Assembly (NCBI RefSeq): GCF_000613185.1
Contig: NZ_CCBB010000002.1
Coordinates: 694,789 to 758,788, forward strand
Length of the DNA stretch: 64,000 nucleotides
Source of the DNA: Mycolicibacterium cosmeticum
GTDB taxonomy: Bacteria; Actinomycetota; Actinomycetes; Mycobacteriales; Mycobacteriaceae
Reading direction: 5' to 3'
Under the pieces are notes generated by a model. That model was not told the origin of the DNA. It worked only from the letters and a program-made list of their open reading frames with translations, and searched no databases. Shown piece by piece: positions 35,415 to 46,092 of the stretch (its first letter is position 1; every line of letters begins with the position of its first letter). The translations under genes were made by a program, and so were the position numbers.

Positions 35415-36760
35415 GTCGCGGTGTTCTCCCAGCTCTTCTGCGCGTTCTCCAGGGATTGTTCGACCGTCTGGGTGCCCGCGATCGCCAGAGCCAGCTGATC
35501 GACCAAGTCCTGCAACAGTTTCGGAGCGCCCTTCTCCTTGGGCCACACCAGCGGATCGCCGTTCAGTCCTTCCCGGATGGGGGCGATGGCCTTGGTGACC
35601 ACCTTGGCGTAGCCGTCGGAGTTGAGCACGTCACCGCGGACCGGATCGATACCGGCACCCGCGGTGGAGGACACCTTGAGATTCTGCGGCGTGGCGGTGG
35701 CCCAGTTGAGGAAGGCGGCCGCGGCATCCTGGTGTTTGGACGCGGTCGAAATGCCCAGGCCGAAACCGGCATCCAGCGCGGTGCGCGGGGTGGTGTTGGT
35801 GCCACCGACGGGCAGCGACACCGCACCCCAGCGGCCGGCGATCTTGGACGCCGACGGGTCCTCGGCGCGCAGCGCCATGTCGGTCCAGGTGTCCAGCAGC
35901 GCGCCCTGCCCGGTGAGGAACGCGGTGTTGGCCTGGTCGAAGCCGACCTGCAGCGGGGTGGGCAGGGCCACCGGCGCGACGTCGACGAGGTGCCGCAGCG
36001 CCGCGATGGACGCATCCGACGTCAGCGCGGGTTTCCCGGCGCTGTCGACCAATTCGCCGCCGTAACCGGTGAGCCGGTTGATGTAGGAGCAGCCGAGGAT
36101 CATCGGGACCTGTTGGCCGGACACGATGGCACCGTAGGCCGCGCCGCGCGAGTCCCTGGTGATCTTGGCCGCGATGGTGTCGTATTCGTCCCAGGTCTTG
36201 GGCGGTTCCACCTTGTACCGCTCGAGCAGTTCGGCGTTGTAGAACAGGATGTGTACGTCGCCGTCGTAGGGCAGGCCGTAGCGTTTGCCGCCCAGCAACG
36301 TGTAGGGGTCGTAGATGGATTTCAGGTAGCCGTCCACCCCGATGGCCGCCTTGTTGGTGTCGATCCAGTCGGTCAGGTCCACCAGCGCACCGGCGTCCAC
36401 CAGATCCCCGAGGCCGAAATAGAAGTAATCGAACACATCGAATTCTCCTGTGCCGCTTTGCACATCGAGAATCTGCTTGCTGGTCAACTGGTCGTACGGC
36501 GCCGCCGTCACCTCGAGGGTGCCGCCGGTTTCGCGCTGCCACGCCGGGGCCAGCACGTCACGGAAGGACGTCACGTGGGGCTGATTGACCAGCAGCTTCA
36601 ACGTCACGCCGGCGAACTTGCCGGACACCGGAGCGTTCGAGGCCAGCGCATTGCCGCCGCCCGAGGATCCACAGGCGGCCAGCGCCGGACCCAGCACCGC
36701 CGCTCCCCCGGCAAGCCCCAACAGTTGCAGCGCACGACGGCGCGAGAAAGCGGAAGACAT
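35411..36760 (-). CDS. Extracellular solute-binding lipoprotein (family 1), Tat-type signal
   Basis: A 449-residue receptor of a carbohydrate importer. The N-terminus SRRRALQLLGLAGGAAV has a twin-arginine motif and ends in the lipobox ALAACGSS, so it is probably Tat-exported and lipidated. The mature domain has SBP_bac_1 features (VTLKLLVNQPHVTSFRDVLA, FDVFDYFYFGLGDLVDAG). It is first of four genes. ATG 36760 is chosen; a GTG at 36763 is adjacent. The sugar is unknown. Confidence 0.9.
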   Translation of the reverse strand: MSSAFSRRRALQLLGLAGGAAVLGPALAACGSSGGGNALASNAPVSGKFAGVTLKLLVNQPHVTSFRDVLAPAWQRETGGTLEVTAAPYDQLTSKQILDVQSGTGEFDVFDYFYFGLGDLVDAGALVDLTDWIDTNKAAIGVDGYLKSIYDPYTLLGGKRYGLPYDGDVHILFYNAELLERYKVEPPKTWDEYDTIAAKITRDSRGAAYGAIVSGQQVPMILGCSYINRLTGYGGELVDSAGKPALTSDASIAALRHLVDVAPVALPTPLQVGFDQANTAFLTGQGALLDTWTDMALRAEDPSASKIAGRWGAVSLPVGGTNTTPRTALDAGFGLGISTASKHQDAAAAFLNWATATPQNLKVSSTAGAGIDPVRGDVLNSDGYAKVVTKAIAPIREGLNGDPLVWPKEKGAPKLLQDLVDQLALAIAGTQTVEQSLENAQKSWENTAT

Positions 36761-36860
36761 CACGTGTGGTAACGGTATGTCGACGCCCGGTGTGGGCACG
36801 AGGGAAAAACTCACCGCGATCTTGAATGACCGGCCAGGGTGCCGACTAGGCTGAGTTCCC

Positions 36861-37685
36861 ATGCCGGACACCATCGACGCGCGGCGGCGCGATCTCGGTT
36901 TTGCCGTACTCGGCGGTCCCACCACGGTGATCGACATCGCCGGACTGCGGTTGGTGATCGACCCGACCTTCGATCCCGCCGGCGAGCACGGCTACCTCAC
37001 CAAGACGGCCGGGCCGGCCGTCCCTGCCGAGCAGTTGGGTGCGGTGGACGTGGTGCTGGTCAGCCACGACGAACATCCCGACAACCTGGACACCGCGGGC
37101 CGTGAGTTCGCCCGGCGGGCTCCGGTGCTGCTGACCCACCCGCGGGCCGCCGAGCGACTCGGACCGCCGGCGCGCGGGCTGGAGCCGTGGCAGAGCATCG
37201 ACCTGCCCGGCGGGCACGGGCACGCGGTCATCGTGCAGGCGGTACCCGCGGTGCACGGACCCGCGGACGGTGTCCGCAACCAGACCGGTCATATCAATTG
37301 CGAGGTAACGGGTTTCGTGGTGTCGGGGGCCGGCATCCCGACGGTGTACCTCAGCGGGGACAACGCCTCACTGGACGCCGTGCGGGCGGTCAGGGACCGA
37401 GTCGGCGAGGTCGACATCGCGGTGCTGTTCGCCGGGGCGGCCCGGGTCGCGACCAAGGAGCGCAACCGGCCGCTGACCCTGACGGGGCAGCGGGCCGCGG
37501 CGGCCGCCGAAGTACTGGGCGCCAAGGTGGTGGTGCCGGCGCACCTGGACAGCTGGGCGCATTTCAGCGAGGGGCTCGACGAATTCGTGACCGCCTTCGA
37601 CGATGCGGGACTGGGCCGGCTGATCGCCACCGCCCCGCACGGCCATTGGATCGTGCCGCACCTCGCCGATTCAGCGACCGTGTGA
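36861..37685 (+). CDS. MBL-fold metal-dependent hydrolase (UlaG-like)
   Basis: A 274-residue metallo-beta-lactamase-fold protein of the UlaG/RomA style: GGPTTVIDIAGLRLVIDPTF at the start, the modified metal motif SHDEHPDN (rather than HxHxDH), VHGPADGVRN and LSGDNAS later, and a closing PAHLDSWAHF. The Ser in place of the first His is normal for this branch. Substrate unknown. A -10-like TAGGCT and TTGAAT lie just upstream. Its 3' end overlaps the convergent esterase by 15 bp. Confidence 0.82.
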   Translation: MPDTIDARRRDLGFAVLGGPTTVIDIAGLRLVIDPTFDPAGEHGYLTKTAGPAVPAEQLGAVDVVLVSHDEHPDNLDTAGREFARRAPVLLTHPRAAERLGPPARGLEPWQSIDLPGGHGHAVIVQAVPAVHGPADGVRNQTGHINCEVTGFVVSGAGIPTVYLSGDNASLDAVRAVRDRVGEVDIAVLFAGAARVATKERNRPLTLTGQRAAAAAEVLGAKVVVPAHLDSWAHFSEGLDEFVTAFDDAGLGRLIATAPHGHWIVPHLADSATV

Positions 37686-38591
37686 GTCGAAGAACCGCCA
37701 CGACGCCTCCGAGGCGTCGAAGCCGCGGCTCGCCAATCCCACCGCCTGCGCGGGCAGCACCTCGGGGGCACCGGGCCAGGTGTGCCCGCCACCGTCGACG
37801 CGCATGAACACCACCTCACCACCGGGGGCGCACTGCGGATAGTCGATCCGATCGGTGTGTGTCCCGTCGCCGCTCGGCGCCAGTGGCTGCTGAGCGGGCG
37901 CATCGGCACATCCGTTGAGTTGGCGCCAGCGTTGCACCAGCGCGGGGGCCGACACGATGTCGCTGACCCCACCGCGGCCCGTCATCGGACCGCCGTCGAA
38001 CGGGACGATCGGGTCGGCCGTGCCGTAAGTGGCCAGCACCGCGACCGGACGCGACGGGGCGCAGCCCACGTTCGAGCCGAGAGTGCCCGCGACCGGAGCG
38101 ATGGCCGCGAACAGGTCGGCGCGGTCACAAGCCAGCCGATTGGCCATGAACGCGCCGGCCGACAGACCGGTCACGTAGACGCGCCCGGGGCTGATTCCGT
38201 AGTCGGACACCAACTTCGAGGCCAGCGCCGTGAGAAATCCGACATCGTCGACGCCCTGGCGGTCGGGGATGGAGGCACCGCGGCCGTCGGCCCAACTCAT
38301 GTCGATACCGTCCGGATACACCACCGCGAAGCCGTGCGCGTCGGCGACGGCGTTGTAGTGCGTGAGTGCGGCCTGGTCGCGGCCGGTCGCCCCGGCCGCA
38401 TGCAGGTTGATCACCAGCGCCGAGGGCCGGGACCCGGCGGGGACATGCAACTCGTAGGTCCGCACCAGACCGCCGAAATCGAGTGCCGCCGCGCGGGCCT
38501 GCGGCGCTCCGGCCAGCACCGCGCCGGTGGCGCCGGCGAGGCAGGTGACCGCGGCTAGCACCGCGCCGGCGTTCTTCAGAAGCTCACGCAT
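37671..38591 (-). CDS. Secreted PHB-depolymerase-like esterase (LpqC-like)
   Basis: A 306-residue exported alpha/beta hydrolase. A signal peptide (to about residue 35, AQARA) has no clear lipobox Cys. Catalytic Ser is in GLSAGAFMA, Asp in YGTADPIVPFD, His in DGGGHTWPG, as in esterase-PHB depolymerases and feruloyl-esterase-like proteins. It should act outside the cell on esters. Its 3' end overlaps that of the MBL gene. Confidence 0.87.
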   Translation of the reverse strand: MRELLKNAGAVLAAVTCLAGATGAVLAGAPQARAAALDFGGLVRTYELHVPAGSRPSALVINLHAAGATGRDQAALTHYNAVADAHGFAVVYPDGIDMSWADGRGASIPDRQGVDDVGFLTALASKLVSDYGISPGRVYVTGLSAGAFMANRLACDRADLFAAIAPVAGTLGSNVGCAPSRPVAVLATYGTADPIVPFDGGPMTGRGGVSDIVSAPALVQRWRQLNGCADAPAQQPLAPSGDGTHTDRIDYPQCAPGGEVVFMRVDGGGHTWPGAPEVLPAQAVGLASRGFDASEASWRFFDSHGR

Positions 38592-39018
38592 CCGCGCACC
38601 GTAGAGCGGTCAGCCGAACACCAACCGAACGGCAGATGACCGGATGTGGCCACAGCGCACGCACAATACCGTCCGATCCGGCACTCAGAATTCGCAACAC
38701 ATAACATGTCTATCAGAATTCATAGGTTCGCGGTTGCAATTTGCCGGGTAATGAACGGCTATTTATCGCCGGCGTCAGATCACGGTGTTCACGTGCCGAT
38801 TCTCCCCCGATCCGGGTTGCTCCGGGACGGGCGGCGAATGACATCCGATTTGCGAGACAACCGCCGCCGGCAAGCGCACCCCGCACCGCGGATGCGGCGC
38901 GCCACACCGCTGTGCGCGGACCGCAGAAATGGTCGTATGATGCCTGGTACCAAGCGCTTTCAGTGCGTCACCGGCAGCGGGTCCGGCGTCGTCTGACCGG
39001 CATGAGAGAGGTTGGCAG
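38592..39018. other. 427-bp intergenic region, partly AT-rich
   Basis: No gene is visible. The part around 38690-38780 is clearly AT-richer than its surroundings and carries several ATG codons without long frames; 38952-38959 is the palindrome AAGCGCTT. It should hold promoters of the divergent esterase (start 38591) and dioxygenase-like gene (39019). The base composition break also continues about 130 bp into the latter gene, a possible sign of different origin. Confidence 0.4.
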
Positions 39019-39993
39019 TTGAGTCGGTCACGACGCCTTGACGATGATTCGCGCGCCGAATTCGCCGCCGGGTTACGCCTTCGAATTTCCGATTTCGGCA
39101 TGCGCCTGTCGAATTCCGCGGCTTTCAGAAACCGGTCAACACGCAATTACGAAACGCGCCGGGCACGCCACAGTTCGGTGCTGCCGACGCTGAAAGACGG
39201 CGACGAAGCCGTCGCGCAAGAGCTGCGGTTGCGTGATATCGCCACACGTCCGGTGCACCTCGATGCCCGTGCCGCGGCCGCCGCGGGGCAGGCGGTCGAC
39301 TGGCTGCGCCGGCACCACCCCACCGACACCGTCGGGTACCTGCCGCTGCACCTGCTGGAGGACGACCCGGCCCTGTTCCTGTGGGGACTGGCCGAGGACA
39401 ATCTCGACATCGCCGAGAGCCATATCGGGCTACCGGTGCGCTATCTCGGGCTGGAGGTACGTGCCGAACGGGCCGTCCCCACCGGCTCCCGGCATCCGGT
39501 CCGGCACTGGCACTTCGATGTCGAGGACCGGCGGATGTTGAAGATCATCGTCTACCTGACCGATGTCGACGCCGACACCGGACCGTTCGAGTTTCTCAGC
39601 CAGCCGGCCAGCGACCTGGCCCGCCAGACCCTGCGGGTGCGTCCCGGCCTCACGTTCCTGCCCGACGCGGCGGTGTCCGCGACGGTCCCGGCGTCGGATT
39701 GGCACAGCGTGACCGGACCCGCCGGCACCGCGGTCTACGCGGACACCGCCCGCTTGCTGCACCGGATCAAGGCACCCACCGGCGGCGACCGGTACTCGGC
39801 GACGTTCGTGTACACCAGCGACCGGCCGCGGCACACGCTGTCCCGGTTCATGCCGCCCCGGCATATCGTGCGGTCGGTGCTACCCCACCTGACGGCACGG
39901 CAGGTTCGTGCACTGAACCCGGCGGCAACGGTCGGCACAGCGCCGGATCGAAAGACGTTGCGGGAGGCCCTGATCGACCGATCATCGAGCTGA
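39019..39993 (+). CDS. Phytanoyl-CoA dioxygenase-like Fe(II)/2-oxoglutarate protein
   Basis: A 324-residue protein. The central HWHFDVEDRRMLKIIVYLTD gives the HxD metal motif, DADTGPFEFL is typical of PhyH, and LLHRIKAPTGGDRYSATFVY supplies the distal His and 2-oxoglutarate Arg. It probably hydroxylates an unidentified substrate. The TTG start has a GAGAGAGG site; the first 45 residues look unusual (many Arg, lower GC), so a start near 39178 is possible. It is alone, with no natural-product genes around. The 3' end overlaps the convergent NYN gene by 12 bp. Confidence 0.72.
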   Translation: MSRSRRLDDDSRAEFAAGLRLRISDFGMRLSNSAAFRNRSTRNYETRRARHSSVLPTLKDGDEAVAQELRLRDIATRPVHLDARAAAAAGQAVDWLRRHHPTDTVGYLPLHLLEDDPALFLWGLAEDNLDIAESHIGLPVRYLGLEVRAERAVPTGSRHPVRHWHFDVEDRRMLKIIVYLTDVDADTGPFEFLSQPASDLARQTLRVRPGLTFLPDAAVSATVPASDWHSVTGPAGTAVYADTARLLHRIKAPTGGDRYSATFVYTSDRPRHTLSRFMPPRHIVRSVLPHLTARQVRALNPAATVGTAPDRKTLREALIDRSSS

Positions 39994-40359
39994 CGCCTCC
40001 AGCAGGGCGCGAAAGCCGGACGCCGGGTACACCTGGGCGCCGGCGGCGCGGGCCCGCCCGGCCAGGGTGGCATCGGAGGTCACGACGGTGATCGCACCGG
40101 AGCCGGGGTCGTCCCGGAGCAACCGGACGATCTCGTCGTCGGCGGAGTCGGCGCCCGCGGCCGGGGCATACGCGATGCGGATCGACGCGGACCCGATGGG
40201 CGGTGTGGGCGGCCGTTCGAAGACCACCGTCACCTGATCGCCGTCGGCGGCCCAGGCCTCCAGCCGCGTCACCAGTGCGACCATGGCACCGTGCCGGTCC
40301 CGCCACCAGCCGTCGGGCCGCGATCCGATCACGTTCATCGCATCGACGATCCAGCGCAT
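39982..40359 (-). CDS. NYN (YacP-type) RNase-fold protein
   Basis: A 125-residue PIN/NYN-fold protein: RWIVDAMNVIGSRPDGWW opens the domain, SADDEIVRLLRDD carries acidic metal residues, and VVTSDATLAGRARAAGA follows. YacP/Rae1-type proteins are ribosome-associated or RNA nucleases. The role here is inferred from fold only. It is divergent from an AraC gene across 25 bp. Confidence 0.8.
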   Translation of the reverse strand: MRWIVDAMNVIGSRPDGWWRDRHGAMVALVTRLEAWAADGDQVTVVFERPPTPPIGSASIRIAYAPAAGADSADDEIVRLLRDDPGSGAITVVTSDATLAGRARAAGAQVYPASGFRALLEASAR

Positions 40360-40384
40360 CCCCCGACGTTAGTAGAGTCCGGAT

Positions 40385-40825
40385 ATGGACTCCATGGAGC
40401 AGCGGCTGCGCGACCTCAAGCTGCTGCGCCGGGTGCGCGACCGGATGGACCGCGAGTACGCCCAGCCGCTGGACGTCGAGGCCCTGGCGCGCGGGGTGAA
40501 CATGTCCGCCGGGCACCTGTCGCGGCAGTTCAAGCTCGCCTTCGGCGAGTCGCCCTACTCCTACCTGATGACCCGGCGCATCGAGCGGGCGATGGCGCTG
40601 CTGCGCCGCGGCGACCGTACGGTCACCGAAGTGTGCTTCGCGGTGGGCTGTTCGTCGCTGGGCACCTTCAGTACCCGGTTCACCGAGCTGGTGGGTGTGC
40701 CACCCAGCGTGTACCGGGAGCAGACCGCGGGCGCCACCCAGGGGCTGCCGTCCTGTCTGGAGAAGAACGTGACCAAACCGATCAGGAATCGAGAAGCCCC
40801 GGCGGTGGGCCTGCACCTAGCGTGA
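40385..40825 (+). CDS. AraC-family transcriptional regulator
   Basis: A 146-residue regulator, essentially only the AraC DNA-binding domain (two helix-turn-helices, about residues 22-115, including MSAGHLSRQFKLAFGESPYS and VCFAVGCSSLGTFSTRFTEL). It lacks a sensor domain; the C-terminal 30 residues are low-complexity. It leads directly into a VOC gene 5 bp downstream, so the regulator probably controls the cassette in which it lies. Confidence 0.9.
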   Translation: MDSMEQRLRDLKLLRRVRDRMDREYAQPLDVEALARGVNMSAGHLSRQFKLAFGESPYSYLMTRRIERAMALLRRGDRTVTEVCFAVGCSSLGTFSTRFTELVGVPPSVYREQTAGATQGLPSCLEKNVTKPIRNREAPAVGLHLA

Positions 40826-40830
40826 ACTCC

Positions 40831-41250
<420 letters not shown>

Positions 41251-41266
41251 GAAAGGAGTGTCAGCA

Positions 41267-41646
41267 ATGGCGACGACACCTGATGGCGACTCGGCGACCG
41301 CCCTGATCGACGAACGGATCCGCGAACTGTCCGACTGGCGCGGTGACACGCTGGCCCGGGTGCGGGAGTTGATCCGCCGGGCCGACCCCGATGTCGTCGA
41401 GGAATGGAAATGGCGGGGCGTGCCGGTGTGGTCGCACGACGGCATGATCTGCACCGGGGAGACCTACAAGGACTACGTCAAACTGACCTTCGCCAAAGGT
41501 GCCGAGCTGCCCGACCCCAGCGGGCTTTTCAATTCCAGCCTGACCGGAAACACCCGGCGGGCCATCGATATTCGTGAAACCGACGAGATCGACGAGGGCG
41601 CGCTCACCGCGCTGGTGCTGGCGGCGATCGAGCTGAACACGGCACG

Positions 41647-41650
<4 letters not shown>
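41267..41650 (+). CDS. DUF1801 domain protein
   Basis: A 127-residue YdhG/DUF1801 protein: ELSDWRGDTLARVRELIRRA, EEWKWRGVPVWSHDGMICTG, YKDYVKLTFAKGA. AAGGAG is eight bases before ATG 41267. The fold is small alpha/beta and of unknown function. Its stop overlaps the UvrA-like start by ATGA, tying it to that gene. Confidence 0.85.
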
Positions 41651-43992
<2,342 letters not shown>

Positions 43993-44030
43993 CATTGCCC
44001 AACTTGACGCCTGTCAAGTAATCTCGGGGG

Positions 44031-44588
44031 ATGCTCGCCCAGGACGTTCTGCCGACCGTGCCCACCACCACCGCCGAGGCACTCGACGTGTTCGACGCCG
44101 CCCCTGCGGTGGATCCCGACTTCATGCTCGGCAGCTGGCGCGGCGCCGAACTGCCGACCGGCCATCCGCTGGATGGGTTGCTTGCCGCCAGTGGCTGGTG
44201 GGGCAAGCAGTTCCTGGGTGCCGAGAAGGTTCATCCGCTGCTGTTTCCCACCGCCGACCGCACCGGACTGTGGGCGATGAACCCGCTGCTCGCCTTCGCC
44301 GGACTCGGCCCGACCAGCAAGCTGCCGATTCTGAAAACCGTGTCGCTGCAGCGGCCGATCGCCACGCTGCGACCGATCCTGCGCACCTCCGCTCCCAAGG
44401 CCCGGCTGCGCACCACCCGGTACCGGGACGTCGACACCGCCACGATGATCTACGACCAACTGCCCATCAACGACGTCTTCCGCAGACTGTCCGACGACGA
44501 GGTGATCGGCGCGATGGATCTGCGCGGCGTGTCCCGGCCCTACTTCTTCGTGTTGCGCCGGGACGCGTCGCTGCCGGTACTGAGCTGA
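44031..44588 (+). CDS. GXWXG / DUF4334 protein
   Basis: A 185-residue protein with the GXWXG motif near residue 34 (LGSWRGAELPTGHPLDGLL) and the DUF4334 segment (YDQLPINDVFRRLSDDEVIGAMDLRG ... PYFFVLRR). The family is of unknown function. It lies 38 bp after the UvrA-like gene and may be part of that transcript. A long inverted repeat follows its stop. Confidence 0.83.
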   Translation: MLAQDVLPTVPTTTAEALDVFDAAPAVDPDFMLGSWRGAELPTGHPLDGLLAASGWWGKQFLGAEKVHPLLFPTADRTGLWAMNPLLAFAGLGPTSKLPILKTVSLQRPIATLRPILRTSAPKARLRTTRYRDVDTATMIYDQLPINDVFRRLSDDEVIGAMDLRGVSRPYFFVLRRDASLPVLS

Positions 44589-44605
44589 TCACCCCAACGC
44601 AATCA

Positions 44606-44658
44606 GCGACTTGTGCACGTCCTGTCACCCCAGAGGTGACAGGACGTGCACAAGTCGC
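44606..44658. repeat. Perfect 24-bp inverted repeat at convergent gene ends (family copy 2)
   Basis: Left arm 44606-44629 (GCGACTTGTGCACGTCC...) and right arm 44635-44658 pair perfectly around CCAGA. It fills the space between the DUF4334 stop (44588) and the ripD stop (44671). The core TTGTGCACGTnCTGTCAC is shared with the katG-end repeat at 32637-32685. Bidirectional terminator is the simplest reading. Confidence 0.8.
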
Positions 44659-44670
44659 CGTCGAGACGGG

Positions 44671-45300
44671 TCAGGCGATGAGGCGAACCAGGTACGGCGC
44701 CATCGTGTCCGTGCGCACCGGCGACACCGTGACCGCCGGACTGGTGGCCTCCAGCATCTGGCCGTTGCCCAGGAACAGGGCCACGCTCTGGGTGCCGTCG
44801 GGCCCGAAGAAGATCAGGTCACCGGGCAGCGCCTGCGACGGCAGCACCTTCTGGCCCACCTTGTACTGCTCGCCGGAGGACCGGGGCAGTTTGAGCCCGA
44901 CACCGGCGAAGGCGTAGACGATCAGACCGGACGCGTCGAACCCGACCACGTTGGCGTTGGGGTCGACGGTCGGCGCGGCCGCGGCCGCCGGTGCTGCCAG
45001 CCCGGGGAAGTTCAGACCCGGGACCAATCCCGGGGCCCCGGCGGCGACCTGGGGTGTGCCGAAACCGGTGGCGGGGTCGGCGGCCAGCGGTGTGACCTCT
45101 TGCGGCACACCGCGAGTCGGCCCATTGGCGTTGCCGCCGCCGTAGGTGTAGGGAACCCCGCGCTGGGACAACGCCCGCGCGATGACGAAGTCGATCGCCT
45201 GCTGGTTGCGTGCGGGCCGGCCGAACGGGTCCGCCGCGGCGATACCGGGGGTGGCCAGCAACACTGCCAAGCCGATCAACAAGGCACAGATGCGTTTCAT
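44671..45300 (-). CDS. ripD: Non-catalytic NlpC/P60 cell-wall protein, RipD type
   Basis: A 209-residue exported protein. After the signal peptide (to about residue 23) comes an NlpC/P60 domain in which the catalytic Cys is Ala123 (FDASGL for the usual DCSG) and the His is Ser172 (GTQSVALFLG), the same losses I know from M. tuberculosis RipD, which binds peptidoglycan without cleaving it. Unlike that protein, an Ala/Pro-rich insertion of about 45 residues (68-112) splits the domain, and no Pro-Gln tail is present. GAGG precedes ATG 45300. Confidence 0.9.
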   Translation of the reverse strand: MKRICALLIGLAVLLATPGIAAADPFGRPARNQQAIDFVIARALSQRGVPYTYGGGNANGPTRGVPQEVTPLAADPATGFGTPQVAAGAPGLVPGLNFPGLAAPAAAAAPTVDPNANVVGFDASGLIVYAFAGVGLKLPRSSGEQYKVGQKVLPSQALPGDLIFFGPDGTQSVALFLGNGQMLEATSPAVTVSPVRTDTMAPYLVRLIA

Positions 45301-45435
45301 CCGAACCTCAACTCTCTGCAACTGACGCGGGATTCACGGCGTGACCCCGAAATTGACGGCCACTGCAAACATTTCTACCGCCCGCTAGGCCAGCAACCCA
45401 AATTCCATGCGGCACAACGCTGATGAGATGCAATA

Positions 45436-45453
45436 CCGTAACCGAACGGTGAC
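45436..45453 (-). promoter_or_regulatory. Possible MtrA-type direct repeat upstream of ripD
   Basis: On the minus strand GTCACCG (45453-45447) and GTTACGG (45442-45436) are direct half-sites 11 bp apart, the spacing used by OmpR-family response regulators. MtrA, which controls several Rip/Rpf genes, recognises GTnAC-type repeats. It lies about 136 bp before the ripD start. A match by eye only. Confidence 0.3.
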
Positions 45454-45463
45454 CGCCGATACG

Positions 45464-45499
45464 AAAAAGCGCCGATTCGCTGTGCGAACCGGCGCTTTT
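45464..45499 (-). terminator. Intrinsic terminator of tpx
   Basis: On the minus strand AAAAGCGCCGGTTCGC (45499-45484) pairs with GCGAATCGGCGCTTTT (45480-45465), one mismatch, three-base loop, ending in a T run (45468-45464). It begins 20 bp after the tpx stop. This is the most canonical Rho-independent terminator in the window. Confidence 0.85.
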
Positions 45500-45519
45500 A
45501 CGGCGTGTGTGGCGGGGGT

Positions 45520-46014
45520 TTACTTCACCGCCGCGAGCGCGGCGTCGTAGTTCGGCTCCTGCGCGATCTCGGGTACCAGTTCGGTGTAGGCGACGTTGCC
45601 GTCGGCACCGATCACCACGACGGCCCGGCCCAGCAAGCCCGCGAACGGACCGTCGACGAGGGTGATGCCGTAGTCCTCACCGAAGCTGTCCCGGAACGCC
45701 GACGCGGCGATGACGTTCTCCAGGCCCTCGGCACCGCAGAACCGGCTCTGCGCGAAGGGCAGGTCCTTGGACACGTTGACCACGGTGGCACCGCCGGCGG
45801 CGGCCCGCTCGTTGAAAGTCCGGACGCTGGTGGCGCACACCGGGGTGTCGACCGACGGGAAGATGTTCAGCACAACGGACTTACCGCTGAACTGGTCGCT
45901 GGTGACGGGCCCCAGATCGGTGCCGGTGAGGGAGAAAGCCGGCGCCGGCGCTCCCACAGCAGGAAGCTCGCCGACGGTGTGGATGGGGTTTCCCTTGATG
46001 GTTATCTGTGCCAT
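45520..46014 (-). CDS. tpx: Thiol peroxidase Tpx
   Basis: A 164-residue atypical 2-Cys peroxiredoxin reducing peroxides with thioredoxin. The peroxidatic Cys60 is in DTPVCATSVRTF and the resolving Cys93 in RFCGAEGLENV, at the same positions as in M. tuberculosis Tpx. Start ATG 46014. It is monocistronic with its own terminator and divergent from a streptomycin-kinase-like gene. Confidence 0.96.
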   Translation of the reverse strand: MAQITIKGNPIHTVGELPAVGAPAPAFSLTGTDLGPVTSDQFSGKSVVLNIFPSVDTPVCATSVRTFNERAAAGGATVVNVSKDLPFAQSRFCGAEGLENVIAASAFRDSFGEDYGITLVDGPFAGLLGRAVVVIGADGNVAYTELVPEIAQEPNYDAALAAVK

Positions 46015-46092
46015 GCCGACCAGTCTGTCAAAGAAGCCCGCCGGCGTGCAGGCCAGGGGCGCGTATCCGGGACCCGCTGGCAGGATGGGACG

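Noticed and set aside
34162..36772. Plus-strand frames over the sugar ABC operon
   Set aside because: The minus strand has four complete, overlapping transporter genes.
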